Part shown: in pieces, positions 15,926-25,857 of the stretch | How the letters are laid out: the number at the start of each line of letters is the position of its first letter | Position numbering within the stretch: the stretch's first letter is position 1 | Origin: CAYMRL01 sp964398985 | GTDB taxonomy: Bacteria > Deinococcota > Deinococci > Deinococcales > Trueperaceae | DNA length: 64,000 nt | Assembly: GCA_964398985.1 (NCBI GenBank) | Contig: CAYNOS010000003.1 | Location: 1-64,000, forward strand | Direction: 5' to 3' | Notes under the pieces: generated by a model | Databases searched by the model: none | The model's input: only the letters and a program-made list of their open reading frames with translations | Told to the model about the DNA's origin: nothing | Position numbers and translations under genes: made by a program

Positions 15926-17662
15926 GTGAACCTCCTCGAGGTCGTCAGCCGGGCGCTCGAGCGCCTACAGCCCGACGGGCGCCGCTGGCTGGTGGCGCTG
16001 TCGGGCGGGGCGGACTCCGTGGCAGCGCTGCGTCTACTTCTCGAGCTCGCGCGCGAGCGCGGCGACGAGGTCACGGCCGCGCACCTCGACCATCGGCTTC
16101 GGGAGGAGTCCGCCGCCGACGCTCGCTTCGTCGCCGAGCTGTGCGCCGAGCACGGCGTCGAGCTGAAGACCGTGGTCGTCGACGTCGCGCAGGTGGCGGC
16201 GGACCGGCGCTGGAACCTCGAGGAGGCTGCCAGGAGGGTCCGGTACTCGTTCCTGCACGAGACCGCCCGTGAGCACGGCTCCAGCGGCATCGTGGTGGCG
16301 CACACGCTCGACGACCAGGCCGAGACTTTCCTGAGGCAGGCCCTGCGCGGCAGCGCGTTCCCAGCCGGCATGCCGGCGCGACGTGGCCTGGTCGTGAGGC
16401 CGCTGCTCGAGGTGACCCGCACGGCTCTTCGCGCTTACCTGCGCGGCCTGCCGCAGACCTGGCGCGAGGACGCCAGCAACGTGGACGTGGCGGGCCAGGA
16501 GCGGGCCTGGCTCCGGCACAGCGTGTTGCCGCTGCTGCAAGAACGCTACCCGCACGCGCCCGCCCACCTCGCTCGCACGGCCGCCGGCCTCGGCGAGGCG
16601 CGTGACGCAGTCGACGACCTCGCTCGACGGCTCTACGGCAGGGGGCCGCTGAACATCGCCGCCGTCGCTCGTGCACCGGCCGCCGTGCAGCGCGCGGCGA
16701 TCGCGGGGATGCTAGCGAGGGCCGGCGTCGAGCCCGGCTTCGACCTGATCGAGGATGCCAGGGGCGCACTCAAGCGTCCCGGACGACCGTGGCGCCGCAG
16801 CCTCGCCCGCGGGAGGCTGTTGCGGGCTGCCTACGGGCGTCTGGCCGTGGTGGAGAAGCGTTCGGCGGTGCTCTCGCGGCCGCTGGTCGTCAGCGACCCG
16901 GCAAGCGTGGCCGCGTCGGTCGAGAGGCTCGGTGGCGATCCTGCAGGCCTGCCCGAGGCCGCCGCGCTCGCAGATGTTCGCGGCGAGCTGAGGCTCAGGC
17001 ACCGCTCGGACGGCGACCGGATGCGGCTGGCGGGCGGCGGCCGCCTGCTCTCCGACCTGTTGATCGACTTGAAGGTGCCCCGCGAGGAGCGCGACGCGCT
17101 GCTCCTGCTCGAAGGCGGCGGCAGGATCCTGTGGCTGGAAGGTGTGGGCGCGGCCAGCGGCTTCGCCGGCGCCGGCGGTCCAGCGCTTGGGGTTCGGGAG
17201 ACCTCCGGCGGTTTCGCCGCCGACCGTTCCTGGATGCGGTTGGCGCTCGAGCAGGCTGCGGCCGCCGCCGCAGCCGGGGAACTGCCGGTCGGAGCCGTCG
17301 TCGTGTCCGGCGGTGAGCTGCTGGCGGCGGCCCACAACCGGACTCGCGAGGAGAACGACCCCAGCGCGCACGCGGAACTCCTGGCCCTGCGCGCTGCGGC
17401 CACCAAGAGCGGGGACTGGCGGCTCGCCGGCGCCACCATGTACGTGACGCTGGAGCCGTGCCCGATGTGCTTCGGAGCGATCATGCAGACGCGGCTGACG
17501 CGTGTCGTGTACGGGGCCGACAACGTGCGCGAGGGAGCGCTCGGGAGCGTCGTCGACCTCCGGGTGGGCGAGTGGAAGCACGCCCCCGACGTAATCGGGG
17601 GCGTGCTCGCGGAAGCCAGTAGCCGGCTTCTCAAGGCGTTCTTCGCGGCGCTCCGCGGGTGA
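15926..17662 (+). CDS. tilS-tadA: Fused tRNA(Ile)-lysidine synthetase / tRNA adenosine-34 deaminase
   Basis: Two tRNA wobble-position enzymes are joined in one 578-residue chain. Residues 1-410 are TilS: the P-loop ALSGGADSVAAL (S26-S31) binds ATP, LDHRLREESA follows, and a C-terminal TilS domain (RHRSDGDRMRL... LLSDLLIDLKVP) is complete; it converts C34 of tRNA-Ile2 to lysidine. Residues about 432-578 are TadA: zinc ligands H482, C512 and C515 (HAE and PCPMC) and catalytic E484, making inosine 34 in tRNA-Arg. I recall a similar fused annotation in Deinococcus radiodurans. GTG 15926 is supported by the leaderless -10 box. Confidence 0.95.
   Translation: MNLLEVVSRALERLQPDGRRWLVALSGGADSVAALRLLLELARERGDEVTAAHLDHRLREESAADARFVAELCAEHGVELKTVVVDVAQVAADRRWNLEEAARRVRYSFLHETAREHGSSGIVVAHTLDDQAETFLRQALRGSAFPAGMPARRGLVVRPLLEVTRTALRAYLRGLPQTWREDASNVDVAGQERAWLRHSVLPLLQERYPHAPAHLARTAAGLGEARDAVDDLARRLYGRGPLNIAAVARAPAAVQRAAIAGMLARAGVEPGFDLIEDARGALKRPGRPWRRSLARGRLLRAAYGRLAVVEKRSAVLSRPLVVSDPASVAASVERLGGDPAGLPEAAALADVRGELRLRHRSDGDRMRLAGGGRLLSDLLIDLKVPREERDALLLLEGGGRILWLEGVGAASGFAGAGGPALGVRETSGGFAADRSWMRLALEQAAAAAAAGELPVGAVVVSGGELLAAAHNRTREENDPSAHAELLALRAAATKSGDWRLAGATMYVTLEPCPMCFGAIMQTRLTRVVYGADNVREGALGSVVDLRVGEWKHAPDVIGGVLAEASSRLLKAFFAALRG
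17578..17606 (+). other. 12-bp perfect hairpin inside the 3' part of tilS-tadA
   Basis: GCACGCCCCCGA (17578-17589) and TCGGGGGCGTGC (17595-17606) form a 12-bp stem with the 5-base loop CGTAA inside the TadA coding sequence, 56 bases before the stop. No T run follows. It may be chance in GC-rich code, or may protect or pause the transcript. Confidence 0.5.
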
Positions 17663-17724
17663 GTGCTCGGTCGCTGCCGCAGCGGCGCTGATGGCAACGG
17701 CCCAGCCGCTGATCAGGCGTTCGG

Positions 17725-19815
17725 TCACTCGACCATCGAGAGGTTCCAGTTCCAGGTCATGGTGTTGACGCTGTTGGACTCCACGTGGACGCCGACGGCG
17801 GTCGAGCTCGACACCGTGGCGGCGGCGCTCTCGGGGATGTTGAGGAACGCCTTGTTGGTGTCGATGGTCTGGGTGCTCGTATCGCCGTCGGGGCACACCA
17901 CGGCGGCGATCATCGGCGGCGTCTTGGAGTTGCCCCACGCCTCCACGAGTATCGGCGAGGTCGCCGTGTCGAAGGTCAGCGAGGCGTACTCGTCGGCCGC
18001 CAGGTCGCCGGACAGGTTTCCGCTCACCGTGCAGCCGAGAGCGTCCTCGCCACTCAGCTGGACCAGGTAGGTGCCGCCCGTCAGAGTGTAGCTCTGGTAG
18101 CGATCTGCCGCGTCGGTGCCGGGTTCGCGCTGGAAGGTCACGTCGGCCGTGATGATCATCGTCCAGTCGCCGGCATTGCGCGCGTTCTCGTAGCGGATCT
18201 GGCCCTGCCAGACGTTGCCGAGCATTGAGGAGCTGCCGACGACCATCGGCGAAGCCGTCACGCCGCTGGTGCCGCCCTCGGGCAAGTCAACCCACACCTT
18301 GACTTCGATCTCCTCGCCCTCCATCGCATCGAAACCGAGTGGGACCTCAACCATGGCGTTCCAGGTGTGGTCGTCGTGCAGGGTGCCGAGGGAGGAGAGC
18401 GCCGACTTCACGCGCGGAGTGCCGTTGATCCAGACGTTGAGGACGAACGACGACACGGAGTTGACCGTGACGCCATCGACGGTCACGTCGAGCACCAACT
18501 CGTCCGCCAGTCCGTCATCCGGCGCGCCGGTGACGCCGATCTCGTAGGCGTTCGGGAACTGGTTGAAGGTGTAGACGTCCTCGACTCGCACCAGGTCGCG
18601 CAACCTGAGGTCGCCGCCGGCGCGGCGGTCGGAGCTGCGCATGACCGCACCGGTGTACTCGTCGACCAGCAGGTCGCCCAAGCTGTCCATGGCCTCGGTG
18701 ACAGTCCATCCCTTCTCGGACATCAGTTGGACCATCTTGAGCGTGGCCAACGCAACATCGGTGTGGACCTTGCCGTCCCAACTGACGAACACACCGAAGT
18801 CGCCGGCGATGGGGCCGTAGAACTCGGGCGTGAAGGTGCTGCACGACACCAGCACGAAGAGGGTGTTCGGGAGGCCTCCCGGGTAGATGTGACGGAAGAA
18901 GTCACCGGTCACGGCGATCGACGTGTGCTTCGAACCGTGATACAGGATGATGCCGGGATGGTCCAGCGACTTGAGCTCGGCGGCGGAGCCGGTGAAGCGT
19001 TGGATCAGGAAGTCGGCGCGGCAGTCGGCGCCGGCGTCGCCGGTGCCCGTCGCCTGCAACTCGTCCGGGGTCTTCTTCTGGATGCAGAGCTTGCCGCCGT
19101 GGGTGGCGAGGTAGATGACGTCGTACGCCTCGAGGTCGAGGAGGTCTTGGACCGTCACCTCTGGCTGCTCAGGATCGGTGGTTCCGAGGTAGGTGACGCG
19201 GCCTTCGTAGCCCGGGGTCGCCGCCAGCAGCGCCGCCGCTTGAGAGCCGCTGTCCAGGCCGTCGAAGTCGGAGATGAACGGCGAGAGGACCAGCGCGCTG
19301 CGAGTGTCGCCGCTGCCGACCACGGACTGTGGCGCGAGAACTCCGCCGCCGAACACGCTCGCCGCGCTCTGGCCGCCAGTGACTGCAGTGGACGGGTGTT
19401 CTGCCATGGACATCGCGTTCACGACTGGGAGCTGCGGAACGTCGATGGTCGGGTCGATGACTACCGGCATGCCGCCTTCCACGCGGAACTCGACGGCGTG
19501 CCCGTAGTCAATCGCGCTGGCGAGATCGCTCTGGCCCTGCAAGAATGCCAGCACCTCGTCGATGGTTGCGGCGTTCTCGAGCATCATGCCAGCCTCTTCC
19601 GCGAGGCTCAGGCTGCGCTCGATGACTTCGAGAGGCACCTCGGCGTAGGTGCAGGGGTAGCCTTCGAGTTCGCACGCCAGCTGGGGCAGTGGCGGTGTGG
19701 CCGGCGCGCTGCAGGCAGCCAGCAGGGCTGCGCTCAGGGCCAGCAGGATCGCGGTCGCGCCGCGGCGAGCGCGGCGGGCGAACGGGCCCGGTTTGCTGTT
19801 GTTGGTTGCTTGCAT
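17725..19815 (-). CDS. Lipoprotein with a CHAT/caspase-like peptidase domain
   Basis: This 696-residue protein starts at ATG 19815 after GGAGA. A signal peptide (ATAILLALSAALLAAC) ends in a lipobox with C35, so it should be a lipid-anchored surface or periplasmic protein. Residues about 170-390 look like a clan CD (CHAT, caspase or gingipain) fold: YDVIYLATHGG places a histidine at H239, LPNTLFVLVSCST places a cysteine at C325, and GVFVSWDGKVHTDVA...EKGWTVTEAMDSL resembles the end of CHAT domains. Residues about 400-696 look like beta-rich extracellular domains. Function is inferred from motif spacing only. It is divergent from the SARP gene and lacks an obvious -10 box. Confidence 0.7.
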   Translation of the reverse strand: MQATNNSKPGPFARRARRGATAILLALSAALLAACSAPATPPLPQLACELEGYPCTYAEVPLEVIERSLSLAEEAGMMLENAATIDEVLAFLQGQSDLASAIDYGHAVEFRVEGGMPVVIDPTIDVPQLPVVNAMSMAEHPSTAVTGGQSAASVFGGGVLAPQSVVGSGDTRSALVLSPFISDFDGLDSGSQAAALLAATPGYEGRVTYLGTTDPEQPEVTVQDLLDLEAYDVIYLATHGGKLCIQKKTPDELQATGTGDAGADCRADFLIQRFTGSAAELKSLDHPGIILYHGSKHTSIAVTGDFFRHIYPGGLPNTLFVLVSCSTFTPEFYGPIAGDFGVFVSWDGKVHTDVALATLKMVQLMSEKGWTVTEAMDSLGDLLVDEYTGAVMRSSDRRAGGDLRLRDLVRVEDVYTFNQFPNAYEIGVTGAPDDGLADELVLDVTVDGVTVNSVSSFVLNVWINGTPRVKSALSSLGTLHDDHTWNAMVEVPLGFDAMEGEEIEVKVWVDLPEGGTSGVTASPMVVGSSSMLGNVWQGQIRYENARNAGDWTMIITADVTFQREPGTDAADRYQSYTLTGGTYLVQLSGEDALGCTVSGNLSGDLAADEYASLTFDTATSPILVEAWGNSKTPPMIAAVVCPDGDTSTQTIDTNKAFLNIPESAAATVSSSTAVGVHVESNSVNTMTWNWNLSMVE

Positions 19816-19893
19816 CTCGCTCTCCTCGATGTGCCTTGTGGTCGGCCGTGGTAGCCGCCTTGGGGACAACGAGCGCAGTTTGCGTGGAGCTCC

Positions 19894-19950
19894 GTGACCT
19901 GACTGTGACCCGACCGTGACCTTTGTGAAGCGAGTCACAAGCTGGGTCAC
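19894..19950. promoter_or_regulatory. Operator region: three 11-bp-phased GTGACC repeats, a CRP-type palindrome and an inverted half-site
   Basis: GTGACC occurs at 19894-19899, 19905-19910 and 19916-19921, exactly 11 bp apart, the spacing typical of SARP-family operators. Next to it TTGTGA-AGCGAG-TCACAA (19923-19940) contains the perfect CRP/FNR-family consensus TGTGA-N6-TCACA. GGTCAC at 19945-19950 is a further inverted copy of the repeat. The region lies between the divergent lipoprotein and SARP genes. The palindrome centre is about 72 bases before the predicted SARP transcription start. Confidence 0.7.
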
Positions 19951-19990
19951 GGGACCGGCGGATTCCGCTGCGTCCCCGCTTCGCGCCGCC

Positions 19991-19996
19991 TAGAAT
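19991..19996 (+). promoter_or_regulatory. -10 box for the SARP regulator gene
   Basis: TAGAAT ends 8 bases before ATG 20005, so the mRNA would have a leader of 0-2 bases. The matching -35 position (CTGCGT) is poor, which fits a promoter that needs an activator bound at the upstream palindrome. Confidence 0.6.
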
Positions 19997-20004
19997 GCGC
20001 ACAG

Positions 20005-22947
20005 ATGACCAGCGGCTCCGGGGCGCCTCTCCTCATTCTGCTCGGCCGGCCGCGGCTCGCGAGCGGGGCCGGGATCGAAGACGCTGCGGGCGGGCACGTG
20101 TTCTCGCCGGACAAACGCCATCAGCTGCTCGCCTACCTCGCCTATCAACGCGATTGGGTGGAGCGGCCGCGCCTCGCCGCGCTGTGGTGGCCGGACGTCG
20201 ACGACGGCACGGCGATGCAGAACCTCCGCCAGCTTCTGCGGCGCGCGAGGCCGCTGACCGAGGCCTTCGGGGCCGGTGACCTCGAGGTCGAGCCGCAGCG
20301 GGCCCGCTGGGGGGTGGCCACGGACGTCGAGGTTCTCAGGGCGCAACTGACCGCGGCCGACGGGGAAGCGGTGCGACGGGTCTACCGCGGCGCGCTGATG
20401 GACGGCCTCGAGGGCTACGAGGACAGCGAGTTCGCGAGGTGGCTGGAGGTCGAGCGCGAGCAGCTGCACGCGGCGGCGCGCGAGGCGCTGGTGAGCCACG
20501 TTGAACGAGAGAGGGCGGCGGGCCGTCTGGCCGAGGCGGTGGCGACCGTCGAGCGCTTGCTAGTGCTCGACCCATTCGACGAGGACGCGATGGCCAGCCG
20601 CATGGCGCTCGGTCTCGAGGCGAACGCTCCCGGTGCCGCCCTGGGGCTCTTCGAGAGGTTCAGCAGGCGCCTGGAGCGCGAGTTCGCGCTGGCGCCGTCG
20701 GTCGGCACGCTGGCTCTGGCCAGGCGGCTGGAGGAGGCTGCCGCGCGCCCCGTCGCCGTCGCTGAGCCGCCGCCGACGCCTGTCGCGGCCCCGAGCGAAA
20801 CTCCAGGGACAGCGGCCCTCCCGACGCCCGGCACGACGTTCGTCGGCCGCGACCTGGAGCTGTCCGAGATCGCCGCCCGGCTCACCCCGGAAGACGGCCG
20901 CCTCGTGACCCTCGTCGGCCCCAGCGGCATCGGCAAGACGAGGCTGGCCATCGAGGCGGCTCGCGAACTCGCCGCCAAGTACGCGGACGGCGCCGCGTTC
21001 GTTCCTCTCGCCGCGGTGCGGACCGTCGACGACATGGCGCGGGCGGTGGCGAACGCCTTGGGCCTGACGATCAACGCCCAGGTGGAACCGGTCGAGGACC
21101 TTGCCAGCAAGCTCGCTCGGCGCCACCAGCTGGTGGTGCTCGACAACTTCGAGCAGCTGGTAGTCGCGGGGGCGGCCGCCTTGGCCGTGCTGTTGTCACG
21201 CTCGCCCGGCCTCGACGTCATCGTGACCTCCCACGAGCGCCTGGGGCTCGCCCAGGAGTGGGTGGTGCGCGTCGACGGGCTGGCCCGGTCGCAGGAGTCG
21301 GCGGCTTCCGATGCTGTGGCGCTGTTCCTCGACCGGGCCAGGCGCGTGCGGTCGGATTTCGAGGCGGCCCCGGACGAACTGCCTTCGGTGGCGGCCATCT
21401 GCCAGGCGGTGCACGGCTCCCCGCTGGGCATCGAACTGGCTGCGGTGTGGACGCGGGTGCTGTCGGTGGCCGAGATCGCTGCCGAGATCGCCCGTGCGCC
21501 GGACTTCCTCGCGACTCGTGCGCCGGACGTACCGGAGCGGCACCGCAGCCTGCGAGCCGCCTTCTCCCACTCGTGGTCGCTGCTCAGCGAGGCCGAACGC
21601 GAGGTCTTCCCGCGTCTGGCGGTGTTCCGAGACGGCTTCTCGCGCGAGGCCGCCGCCTCGGTCGCCGGCGCCAACCTCGCGCTGCTCGCCGCGCTCGTCG
21701 ACAAGGCGCTGTTGCGCTCGGGTGGGGGCCGCTTCGACGTCCATCCGCTGCTGCTCACCTTCCTCGGCGAGGCCTTGGCCGAGGCCCCGGGCGAGCCGGC
21801 ACGCACGCGCGAGCGCTTGGCGCGATTCGTTCTGGGACTCGTCGAGCACGTCGCTGGACGCTCGCCCGGGCCCGGGCAGGTGGCCTGGCTGCAACGTCTT
21901 GACGCCGAGCGCGCCAGCATCGACGACGCGTTCGCTTGGGCACAAGAGGTCAACGACGTCGACCTCGGCCTGCGGCTCGCGGCGCCGCTGCTGCGCTTCT
22001 GGTTGGCTCGCGGACTGCTACGCGAGGGGCGCGCCCACGTCGAGCGCGTGCTAGCCAGTCGGACGGACGCCAGGCCGTCGTTGGCTCTGGCCGCCGCCCT
22101 GAACACGGCGGGTGGCCTGGCGCTGGGCCTGGCCGACTACCAGGCAGCCGAGGAGTACTACGCCGCCAGTCGCGAGGTGGCGCGCGCGATAGCTCATGAA
22201 CCGGCGCTGGCGCGCGTCGCCATCGGAGCCGGGCTCGCCGCCGCGAGACGCGGCGACACGGCAGCGGCGCGGGCTCATTACCTCGAGGGACTCGAGCTGC
22301 ACCGCCGCCACGGCAACCTTGAAGCGGCGACCGGTATCCTCAACAACCTCGGCGTCCTCGCTCTCGACCTCGGCGACCCCGAGGAGGCGGTCAAGTGGCT
22401 CACTGACGCCGTGACGTCGGCGAGCGAGCTTGGCGACCCCTATTACGAGGGATCGAGCCTCAACAACCTCGGGTGGGCCGCCTGGTTGCGGGGCGATATC
22501 GGCGAGGCGCGCGAGCGGCTGGAGCAGGGGCTGGCCCGCTGCCGCGCTGCCGGCGACCGGCAAGGTAGCGCCACGGCTCTCAACAACCTGGCGCTGGCGC
22601 GCCTGCGCTGTGGTGACTCGTTCGGTGCGACCGCGGCCGCGCACGAAGCCCTCGAGCTTCGGGCCACTGCCGGTGACCGCTGGGGCCTCGCCTACTCCTG
22701 GGACGTCCACGCGGTCCTGGCTGCCGAGCGCGGCGACGACCGCGCCGCCGTGCAGCTCTGGTCGGCCGCCGAGGCGCTGCGCTCCCTCATCGGTTCGCCG
22801 CTGCAACCGGGGTGGCTGCAGTGGCAGGCCGGGTTGCGCGATGCGGTGCGTGAGCGCCTCGGCGAGGCGGCGCATGCCGCCGCGGCGGCGGCGGGGGCAA
22901 CGCTGGACGTCGAGGCCGCGACATCCCTGGCCAGGGGAGCCCCATGA
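20005..22947 (+). CDS. SARP/AfsR-like regulator: BTAD, NTPase and TPR domains
   Basis: This 980-residue protein has an N-terminal winged-helix-like segment (residues about 1-95, HQLLAYLAYQRDWVERPRLAALWW) and a BTAD helical domain (about 95-245), the pair that defines SARP transcription factors. An AAA/STAND-type NTPase follows: Walker A GPSGIGKT at 305-312 and Walker B LVVLDNFEQL near 376-385. The C-terminal third (about 600-930) is a TPR array with repeated AxxLNNLGxxAxxxGD units. This layout is that of AfsR and related STAND regulators, which couple NTP binding to DNA binding. It is predicted to bind the 11-bp repeats in its own upstream region and to control the divergent lipoprotein. The ligand is unknown. 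Confidence 0.85.
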   Translation: MTSGSGAPLLILLGRPRLASGAGIEDAAGGHVFSPDKRHQLLAYLAYQRDWVERPRLAALWWPDVDDGTAMQNLRQLLRRARPLTEAFGAGDLEVEPQRARWGVATDVEVLRAQLTAADGEAVRRVYRGALMDGLEGYEDSEFARWLEVEREQLHAAAREALVSHVERERAAGRLAEAVATVERLLVLDPFDEDAMASRMALGLEANAPGAALGLFERFSRRLEREFALAPSVGTLALARRLEEAAARPVAVAEPPPTPVAAPSETPGTAALPTPGTTFVGRDLELSEIAARLTPEDGRLVTLVGPSGIGKTRLAIEAARELAAKYADGAAFVPLAAVRTVDDMARAVANALGLTINAQVEPVEDLASKLARRHQLVVLDNFEQLVVAGAAALAVLLSRSPGLDVIVTSHERLGLAQEWVVRVDGLARSQESAASDAVALFLDRARRVRSDFEAAPDELPSVAAICQAVHGSPLGIELAAVWTRVLSVAEIAAEIARAPDFLATRAPDVPERHRSLRAAFSHSWSLLSEAEREVFPRLAVFRDGFSREAAASVAGANLALLAALVDKALLRSGGGRFDVHPLLLTFLGEALAEAPGEPARTRERLARFVLGLVEHVAGRSPGPGQVAWLQRLDAERASIDDAFAWAQEVNDVDLGLRLAAPLLRFWLARGLLREGRAHVERVLASRTDARPSLALAAALNTAGGLALGLADYQAAEEYYAASREVARAIAHEPALARVAIGAGLAAARRGDTAAARAHYLEGLELHRRHGNLEAATGILNNLGVLALDLGDPEEAVKWLTDAVTSASELGDPYYEGSSLNNLGWAAWLRGDIGEARERLEQGLARCRAAGDRQGSATALNNLALARLRCGDSFGATAAAHEALELRATAGDRWGLAYSWDVHAVLAAERGDDRAAVQLWSAAEALRSLIGSPLQPGWLQWQAGLRDAVRERLGEAAHAAAAAAGATLDVEAATSLARGAP

Positions 22948-22956
22948 GCTCTGGGC

Positions 22957-22962
22957 TAGACT
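22957..22962 (+). promoter_or_regulatory. -10 box of a leaderless-type promoter for lepA
   Basis: TAGACT is followed by six bases and then GTG 22969. There is no Shine-Dalgarno, and the box lies 9 bases after the SARP stop, so lepA is probably transcribed separately as a leaderless mRNA. Confidence 0.65.
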
Positions 22963-22968
22963 GAGCCG

Positions 22969-24756
<1,788 letters not shown>

Positions 24757-25857
24757 GTGGGCGCGAGCCTCGTCCGCCCGGTGACCGACGGCGTTCGTAG
24801 CCGCGGGATCAGGTCTTTGAGCCTGAGGGCTCAGCTCGCCTTCGTGATCGGGCTGCTGTCGTTCATCCCCAACCTCGTGATGTTCCTCGCCGCGGTGCTG
24901 CCTGCCTACCGGCGCGCCGGCGAAGGCATCGGCGACCTCGGCATCGTCAGCCTCTGGATGCTCGGTGTCGTGGCGGTCTCGGCCGCGATGGGCTACCTCC
25001 TTTCCGGGATGCTGCTGGCACCGCTCCTGAGGTTGACCAGGGAGCTGGGCGACCTGCGCTCCGCGCGCGGCACGGGAAGCGGCTCGGTGCGGCTGGCCGC
25101 CTCGCGCCTCGAGCCGGATACCGACCAAGCTGCCGAGATCACCGCGCTGACCGACGCCTTCAACGGCCTGCTGGCGGAGGTCGAGAAGGAGCAGTCGCGG
25201 CGTGGAGCGTTCCTGGCGGCGTTGATGCACGACCTCAAGACCCCGCTGGTGGCGTCCACCAACCTGCTCGGAGTGGTGCGCGACGACAGCAGCCTGTCGC
25301 GGGAACAACGCGTCGCCGTGGTGGCGCGAATCGGCCTCGAGCTCACCTCTCTGATCGACCTGGTCCAGAAGCTCGTCGATGCCCATCGGCTCGAAGGTCT
25401 CGAGCCGCAGCTGCGCCGCGAGCCCGTCGACGTCCGCGAACTGGTCGAGACCATCGTGGCCAGGCTCGAGACCCTGATCGCAGAGCGGGGCCTGAGTGTC
25501 ACCGTCGAGGGCGAGGCGAACGCGACGGTGGACCGTCGCGAGCTCGAGCGCGCCCTCTACAACCTGGTGAGCAACGCCGTGAGGTACGCGCGCAGCCACA
25601 TCCACATCGACCTCTTCGAAGGGCTGGTGCGTCTCACCGACGACGGTCCCGGCCTCGGGGCGCCGCTCGAGGACCTGGCGCAGCCGTTCAACGACCAGGG
25701 AGCCGCCATCGCGGGACGGCGCTACGCTGCCGGCAGCGGCGGGCTCGGCCTGTTCATAGCCCGCCGAGTTCTCGAGGCGCACGGCGGCCGGCTGGTCGCC
25801 GAAGGCTCCAGTGACGACGGCACCTCGCTGCTCGCCTACCTGGGACCGCCGCAGTGA
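24757..25857 (+). CDS. Sensor histidine kinase, HisKA type, two membrane segments
   Basis: This 366-residue kinase has membrane segments at about 27-50 and 62-90 with only about ten residues between them, so it has almost no extracellular sensor domain. A HAMP-like linker leads to the H box (ALMHDLKTPLVA, H158), an N box (LYNLVSNAVRYA), and the G boxes TDDGPGLG and GSGGLGLFIARRVLEAHGG. The GTG start abuts the lepA stop, and the response regulator overlaps its end by 4 bases. The short loop suggests sensing inside the membrane or through a partner. Confidence 0.92.
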   Translation: MGASLVRPVTDGVRSRGIRSLSLRAQLAFVIGLLSFIPNLVMFLAAVLPAYRRAGEGIGDLGIVSLWMLGVVAVSAAMGYLLSGMLLAPLLRLTRELGDLRSARGTGSGSVRLAASRLEPDTDQAAEITALTDAFNGLLAEVEKEQSRRGAFLAALMHDLKTPLVASTNLLGVVRDDSSLSREQRVAVVARIGLELTSLIDLVQKLVDAHRLEGLEPQLRREPVDVRELVETIVARLETLIAERGLSVTVEGEANATVDRRELERALYNLVSNAVRYARSHIHIDLFEGLVRLTDDGPGLGAPLEDLAQPFNDQGAAIAGRRYAAGSGGLGLFIARRVLEAHGGRLVAEGSSDDGTSLLAYLGPPQ

